Below the pieces are notes generated by a model. It had not been told where the DNA came from and made no database searches. It saw only the letters and a list, made by a program, of their open reading frames with translations. This document shows positions 60,517 to 64,000 of a stretch of DNA of 64,000 bases, in pieces (position 1 is the first letter of the stretch; each line of letters begins with the position of its first letter). The position numbers and the translations under genes are program-made. Source of the stretch: Parasporobacterium sp. (GTDB lineage: Bacteria; Bacillota; Clostridia; Lachnospirales; Lachnospiraceae). The stretch lies in assembly GCA_017459985.1 (NCBI GenBank), contig JAFUBX010000037.1, forward strand, positions 1-64,000, read 5' to 3'.

Positions 60517-61109
60517 GTTTCAAAGCATTGATCGTTATCTTATTAAGCGGTGTCCTTGTCAATAACTATGTGCTCCGTCAGTTCCTGGGTATCTGTCCGT
60601 TCCTGGGTGTGTCCAAGGAGCTGAAAAATGCTACCGGCATGAGTATTGCCGTCATCTTTGTCATGCTGCTGGCAACGGCGGTCACCTGGCCGATCCAGAC
60701 CTTCCTTCTGACTCCGAACGGCCTGGATTATCTGCAGACGGTGGTCTTTATCCTGGTAATTGCCGCCCTGGTTCAGCTGGTTGAGATCGTTCTGAAGAAA
60801 TATATTCCAGCGCTCTATCGGGCTCTGGGTGTGTATCTTCCGCTGATCACCACAAACTGCGCTGTCCTGGGCGTTACCATTGCCAACATTGACAAGTCCT
60901 ATACCTTTGTGGAAGCCCTGTTCAATGCCCTGGGATCCGGTCTCGGATTTTTCCTGGCCATGGTGCTGTTCGCCGGAGTCCGCGGCCAGATTGAATCCAG
61001 TGATCCGCCCGAATCCTTCAAAGGACTTCCGATCACTTTGGTGGCGGCAGCAATCCTTTCCCTGTCATTTTTCGGTTTCAACGGTGTGGTTGAAAATCTG
61101 TTCGGTTAA
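60513..61109 (+). CDS. rnfA: Rnf complex subunit A
   Basis: A 198-residue membrane protein, paralogous to RnfE, with six helices. It begins VILLSGVLVNNYVLRQFLG and contains the cysteine-bearing GICPFLGVSKEL and TTNCAVLGV, both typical of RnfA. It overlaps the rnfE stop by four bases and precedes rnfB by 11. Confidence 0.95.
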   Translation: MSFKALIVILLSGVLVNNYVLRQFLGICPFLGVSKELKNATGMSIAVIFVMLLATAVTWPIQTFLLTPNGLDYLQTVVFILVIAALVQLVEIVLKKYIPALYRALGVYLPLITTNCAVLGVTIANIDKSYTFVEALFNALGSGLGFFLAMVLFAGVRGQIESSDPPESFKGLPITLVAAAILSLSFFGFNGVVENLFG

Positions 61110-61120
61110 GGAGGTATCGT

Positions 61121-61942
61121 ATGAATGGTATTGTATTAGCAATCGTTTCCGTTACGGTCATCGGCCTTATCTGCGCAGTGGTTCTGGCAATCGCATCCAA
61201 GGTAATGGCAGTTCCGGTCAATGAGAAGGAAAGCCAGATCAGAGAGTGTCTCCCCGGCGCCAACTGCGGCGCCTGCGGCTATGCAGGATGTGACGGCTAT
61301 GCAGCAGCCCTGGCATCCGGCGAAGAGACCAAAACAACAAAATGTATTCCCGGCAGCGACAGCACGGCAGCGCAGATCGCGGCAGTGCTGGGGGTCGAGG
61401 CGGAAGATGTCGTGGAGCAGGTGGCGGTGATCCACTGCAAAGGGGACTGCGATGTGACCCGTGACAAGATGAACTATCAGGGCATCGACAGCTGTAAGGC
61501 AGCCAATCTGTTTTACGGCGGAACCGGATCCTGCGCATACGGATGCCTCGGGATCGGGGACTGCGTGAAGGTTTGTCCCCAGGATGCCATCTGCATTGAA
61601 AAGGGCATTGCCCATATTGATGTCCGTAAATGCATCGGCTGCGGTCTGTGCGCAAAGGCCTGCCCGAAGCACCTGATCACGGTGGAGGATGACACCATCA
61701 CCTGCCAGGTCACCTGCAGCAATCATGACAAGGGCGCTCTGACCCGCAAGGTCTGCACCCACGGCTGCATTGGCTGTCAGAAGTGCGTGAAGAACTGCCC
61801 GGTGGAAGCCATCAGCATGGACAATAACCTGGCGAAGATCGATTACAGCAAGTGTATCCACTGCGGAACCTGTGATGACCTTTGCCCGACCGGCTGTATT
61901 ATGGAAGCCGATTTCCGGGGAGCCTGGAACAAGGCGGAGTAG
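61121..61942 (+). CDS. rnfB: Rnf complex subunit B
   Basis: The ferredoxin-accepting subunit. The 273-residue protein has an N-terminal membrane helix, a 4Fe-4S motif CLPGANCGACGYAGCDGYA (about 44-62), and three ferredoxin-type clusters in the C-terminal half (CIGCGLCAKACP, CIGCQKCVKNCP, CIHCGTCDDLCP). An additional Cys-rich stretch, CKGDCDVTRD, lies between. It ends the operon and is followed by a terminator. Confidence 0.95.
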   Translation: MNGIVLAIVSVTVIGLICAVVLAIASKVMAVPVNEKESQIRECLPGANCGACGYAGCDGYAAALASGEETKTTKCIPGSDSTAAQIAAVLGVEAEDVVEQVAVIHCKGDCDVTRDKMNYQGIDSCKAANLFYGGTGSCAYGCLGIGDCVKVCPQDAICIEKGIAHIDVRKCIGCGLCAKACPKHLITVEDDTITCQVTCSNHDKGALTRKVCTHGCIGCQKCVKNCPVEAISMDNNLAKIDYSKCIHCGTCDDLCPTGCIMEADFRGAWNKAE

Positions 61943-61976
61943 ATCCCCCGCAAGAGTTTGAAGTATATAGCAGGGC

Positions 61977-62017
61977 CGCCGCACACTGGCATATCGCGCA
62001 GGTGCGGCGACTTTTTT
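61977..62017 (+). terminator. Terminator of the rnf operon
   Basis: CGCCGCAC (61977-61984) pairs with GTGCGGCG (62002-62009), followed by AC and a T6 tract. Confidence 0.88.
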
Positions 62018-62099
62018 GTGTCGGGCATCGCAGGTGATGAGTCATTCTGTGTTGGACCCGGCCTCGCAGGTGATGGAATTACCTTGCGTTGGGCCTCGC

Positions 62100-62145
62100 G
62101 GAAGGTCAGTCACGTAGATTTAAGGTTTTTTTCTGCGGACCTTCC
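62100..62145. repeat. GGAAGGT/ACCTTCC hairpin, diverged copy
   Basis: GGAAGGTC and GACCTTCC give an 8-bp stem in a 46-nt unit. The interior retains only a T-rich run in common with the other copies. Confidence 0.65.
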
Positions 62146-62183
62146 GTTATATGTCTTCATCGGCTTTTACAGGCGGTCTGAGT

Positions 62184-62216
62184 CATGCGATTTTCGGAGT
62201 TTTTAATTTCCGCATG
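62184..62216. repeat. CATGCG/CGCATG 33-nt hairpin
   Basis: CATGCG (62184-62189) and CGCATG (62211-62216) enclose ATTTTCGGAGTTTTTAATTTC-like sequence. The length is identical to the copy at 5696-5728. Confidence 0.65.
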
Positions 62217-62248
62217 TCCTTTTTTCATATTGATATCGAGGCCTGCGT

Positions 62249-62520
62249 CATGTAAATAACGCCCTCTTGAATTTTTACATGATCAAATTCATATTATCAT
62301 CATGTAAAATCAGACAACTTCAAAATATACATGGTGAAAACGGCAATTTCATCATGTAAAAATGAAGCTTGTGAGAATATACATGATGAAAACGGTAATT
62401 TCATCATGTAAAAATAGAAATCCTGGAATTTACATGATAAACAGGGTTAAATCGTCATGTGAAAAAGAAAAGTACAAAAATATACATGATTTTCCTCGCT
62501 GAAATGTCATGTGTTTTTTG
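62249..62520. repeat. 52-bp tandem array of CATGTA palindromes
   Basis: CATGTA or CATGTG recurs at 62249, 62301, 62353, 62405, 62456 and 62508, that is, every 52, 52, 52, 51 and 52 bases. Neighbouring units form perfect stems such as TACATGATGAAA with TTTCATCATGTA around ACGGTAA (junction of units 3 and 4), separated by about 12-20 variable, A-rich bases. The last unit is decayed. The period is shorter than in known CRISPR arrays and there are no cas genes. Confidence 0.88.
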
Positions 62521-62592
62521 AGGTTTTCAATTTTTGCATATGTTCTATATCCTCTCAAAGGTCGCAGAATATGCGGCGCAAATGAAATCATG

Positions 62593-62642
62593 AACAGCAG
62601 ACAGGCCGTCACAGAGTTTGTGACGGCCCGTTTGCTGCTGTT
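62593..62642. terminator. Strong hairpin downstream of the nucleotidase gene
   Basis: GGCCGTCACA (62604-62613) pairs perfectly with TGTGACGGCC (62619-62628), extended by AACAGCAG and CTGCTGTT outside an internal loop. No T-run follows on either strand, so termination for the minus-strand gene is possible but unproven. Confidence 0.5.
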
Positions 62643-62743
62643 GAAGAAGCCTGGTTCTTCTGTATTAAGGGATGGAAAAATTCCGTTTATGAGAACGCCT
62701 GAGGCTTTTGAAGAATCAGTTTCGCGTGGAGCTGGAGGCGCTG

Positions 62744-64000
62744 TCAGCCTTCTACTTCCACGATCCGACCGCCGGGGGCGATGGTATTCGGATATACGGT
62801 GTAATTCTCCGCGGTATGATTCTGGAACCAGCTACCCACCAGCTGCTGGACATCTTCTTTGCAGGAGCAGATCCAGTTGGCCATATCGCCGGTGTAGTTA
62901 TCGATCTCGCCGCCGGTCATGGTGAGAATACCTTCGCAGGTCCAGTCTTCATCCACCTGCAGTCCGCCGTTTGCGGCATCATAGACCAGGGTATCGCCGA
63001 CCTTGATGGTGACCGGAGTTCCAGACCCGGCCTGATAAGTGTAGGTGACTTCAATGCCGGAGTAATGGGTAAAGGTCGTGTCTTCCTTTTCAGGGTAGAC
63101 GCTGCCGAGGCCTTTGGCGACCATATCCACCACCTGCTGTCCGGTCAGGGTGTCATAGTAAAGAACCGTGGGGTTGGCGAAAATGCCCTGCAGATTTTCC
63201 AGAGTGATATCGCCGGGTTCCACGGAGGCTCTGAGCCAGAATCCCGGATAGGCCACGAAATCATAATCCGTGCCCATTTTCTCAGAAGCAGCTGCCAGGA
63301 TCACATCGGTCATCAGATCACCCAGGTTGGTCTCATTACCGCGAACGGTTCCGCCTTCATTTCCGGCGGATAGACGTTCGCCGTTCAGGAAATATTCGGT
63401 ATAAGCGATCGGCTTGCCGAAATCTTCTTTGACCCGGGCCATGGCAAGGTCTACCAGCTCCTGTACCTGCGCGTCAGGCTGGATATCTTCCATGTCGCGG
63501 ATAATATTTCCGTCCACAGCCAGGACCTTCCCATCCTTTACATACAGGAAGATCTCGCCGATGCAGTTGCCGAAGCTTTCTGCCTGGTTGACATAGGTCG
63601 GATCGGATCCGACCAGCACGCCCTGACCGTCATTGATGATGGAGTGGGTGTGTCCGTCGATAAAGACATCCAGATCTTCCACCTGGTCTGCCAGCTGCCA
63701 GGAATTGGTGTCATTGGAGGAAGCTCCGGTGGATTCTTCACCCATCCAACCGGTATGTCCGACACCGATGACGATATCAGCGCCGTCTTCCCGGAGCTGC
63801 TGCACACAGGCTTCGGAACTTGGAATGGAACCTGTGGAATCCAGTTCGACCGAGAGGGCTCCGCCGTTGGTGGTGAGGCCAAATAATCCGACCACGGTTC
63901 CCTGATCTGTGGTGAAGACGGCTGTATGGGGATAGGCTTCGCTGTCCCCCGGCAGATCTTCCATTTCCAGGGCAGAGAGATCCAGACCGCCGTTTTCATC
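62744..64000 (-). CDS. 5'-nucleotidase/metallophosphatase family protein, 5' end cut by window
   Basis: At least 418 residues are visible, open to the window edge, so the N-terminus lies beyond 64000. It resembles the UshA/CpdB 5'-nucleotidase family. The end of the metallophosphatase domain is seen in VIGVGHTGW and the metal-binding FIDGHTHS. The C-terminal substrate-binding domain follows, with RGNETNLGDLMTDVI (the NETNLG type) and a late DTLVYDAANGG. Such enzymes are usually secreted or surface-bound and hydrolyse nucleotides. The gene converges on the rnf operon across the repeat island. Confidence 0.88.
   Translation of the reverse strand, partial: DENGGLDLSALEMEDLPGDSEAYPHTAVFTTDQGTVVGLFGLTTNGGALSVELDSTGSIPSSEACVQQLREDGADIVIGVGHTGWMGEESTGASSNDTNSWQLADQVEDLDVFIDGHTHSIINDGQGVLVGSDPTYVNQAESFGNCIGEIFLYVKDGKVLAVDGNIIRDMEDIQPDAQVQELVDLAMARVKEDFGKPIAYTEYFLNGERLSAGNEGGTVRGNETNLGDLMTDVILAAASEKMGTDYDFVAYPGFWLRASVEPGDITLENLQGIFANPTVLYYDTLTGQQVVDMVAKGLGSVYPEKEDTTFTHYSGIEVTYTYQAGSGTPVTIKVGDTLVYDAANGGLQVDEDWTCEGILTMTGGEIDNYTGDMANWICSCKEDVQQLVGSWFQNHTAENYTVYPNTIAPGGRIVEVEG

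Larger units (their letters stand above)
62018..62743. other. Gene-free repeat island at window end
   Basis: This stretch holds a CCTCGCAGGTGATG-type direct repeat near 62026-62075, a diverged GGAAGGT hairpin (62100-62145), a CATGCG hairpin (62184-62216), the 52-bp array (62249-62520) and a strong hairpin at 62593-62642. No gene is supported. Confidence 0.7.

Noticed and set aside
62249-62520. Type II or type I CRISPR array
   Set aside because: The 52-bp period is too short, the palindromic part overlaps the variable part, and there are no cas genes nearby.
62708-63373. 221-codon plus-strand ORF at the window end
   Set aside because: It is antisense to the 5'-nucleotidase-like gene, whose motifs are clear.

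Overview
The window looks like a chromosomal segment of an obligately anaerobic, moderately GC-rich Firmicute, most likely Lachnospiraceae-like. This is inferred from gene content: a complete Rnf complex, rubrerythrin, class III ribonucleotide reductase, U32 peptidases, HemZ, a VTC/DUF4956/carbohydrate-binding cluster and DUF4349 and DUF4860-like proteins. No rRNA or phylogenetic marker fixes the taxon. About 56 genes are supported, most in short, tightly packed operons with strong Shine-Dalgarno sites.

Layout. 1-777 is a gene-free repeat island. 778-1801 (minus) is azlDC with a clear promoter. 2053-5534 is a VTC polyphosphate polymerase, a DUF4956 membrane protein and a Cthe_2159-type surface protein. 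6207-7576 holds an SGNH esterase and rubrerythrin. 7739-13838 is sbcD-sbcC-AAA ATPase-trmD. 14002-18043 holds a small acidic ORF, a J-domain protein, a minus-strand nuclease-like gene and a zinc-ribbon membrane protein. 18083-20872 is an Fe/B12-type ABC importer. 20907-25849 carries Nudix, nucleosidase, HD and cysteine-cluster genes plus dtd. 26841-32659 is a two-part U32 peptidase, hemZ, cobS and a CobC-like phosphatase. 32923-36508 holds an ECF sigma/DUF4349 pair, an unknown gene and a BTAD regulator. 37213-42218 is a transglutaminase plus a minimal type IV filament-like cluster (PilC/GspF, four pseudopilin-like proteins, a PilT-like ATPase). 42303-45873 has an Hpt protein, a second Cthe_2159 paralog and a frameshifted sfsA. 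45874-47138 is a repeat region with an integrase remnant and tRNA-Leu(CAG). 47657-52129 holds YdcF-like, MscS, TPR, DUF4037 and NrdG-like genes. 52196-55741 is a NrdR-type operator, nrdD with a fused glutaredoxin domain, and trxB. 55886-56671 is a prohibitin-family gene. 56979-61942 is rnfCDGEAB. The window ends in a repeat island and a truncated 5'-nucleotidase-like gene on the minus strand.

Three patterns are not explained by ordinary gene content. First, an intergenic element of about 220 bp, with terminal inverted repeats and four internal hairpin motifs, occurs at six loci, one of them degenerate. At least five other palindromic families, including arrays with 118-bp and 52-bp periods, share the gene-free gaps. 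Second, in-frame tandem repeats, four of them exactly 12 codons long, interrupt otherwise conserved and unrelated proteins. Third, the class III RNR carries its own glutaredoxin-like domain, sits beside trxB and has two NrdR-like boxes 32 bp apart, which suggests a thioredoxin-type reductant supply. All family assignments come from reading the sequence; no database search was run.
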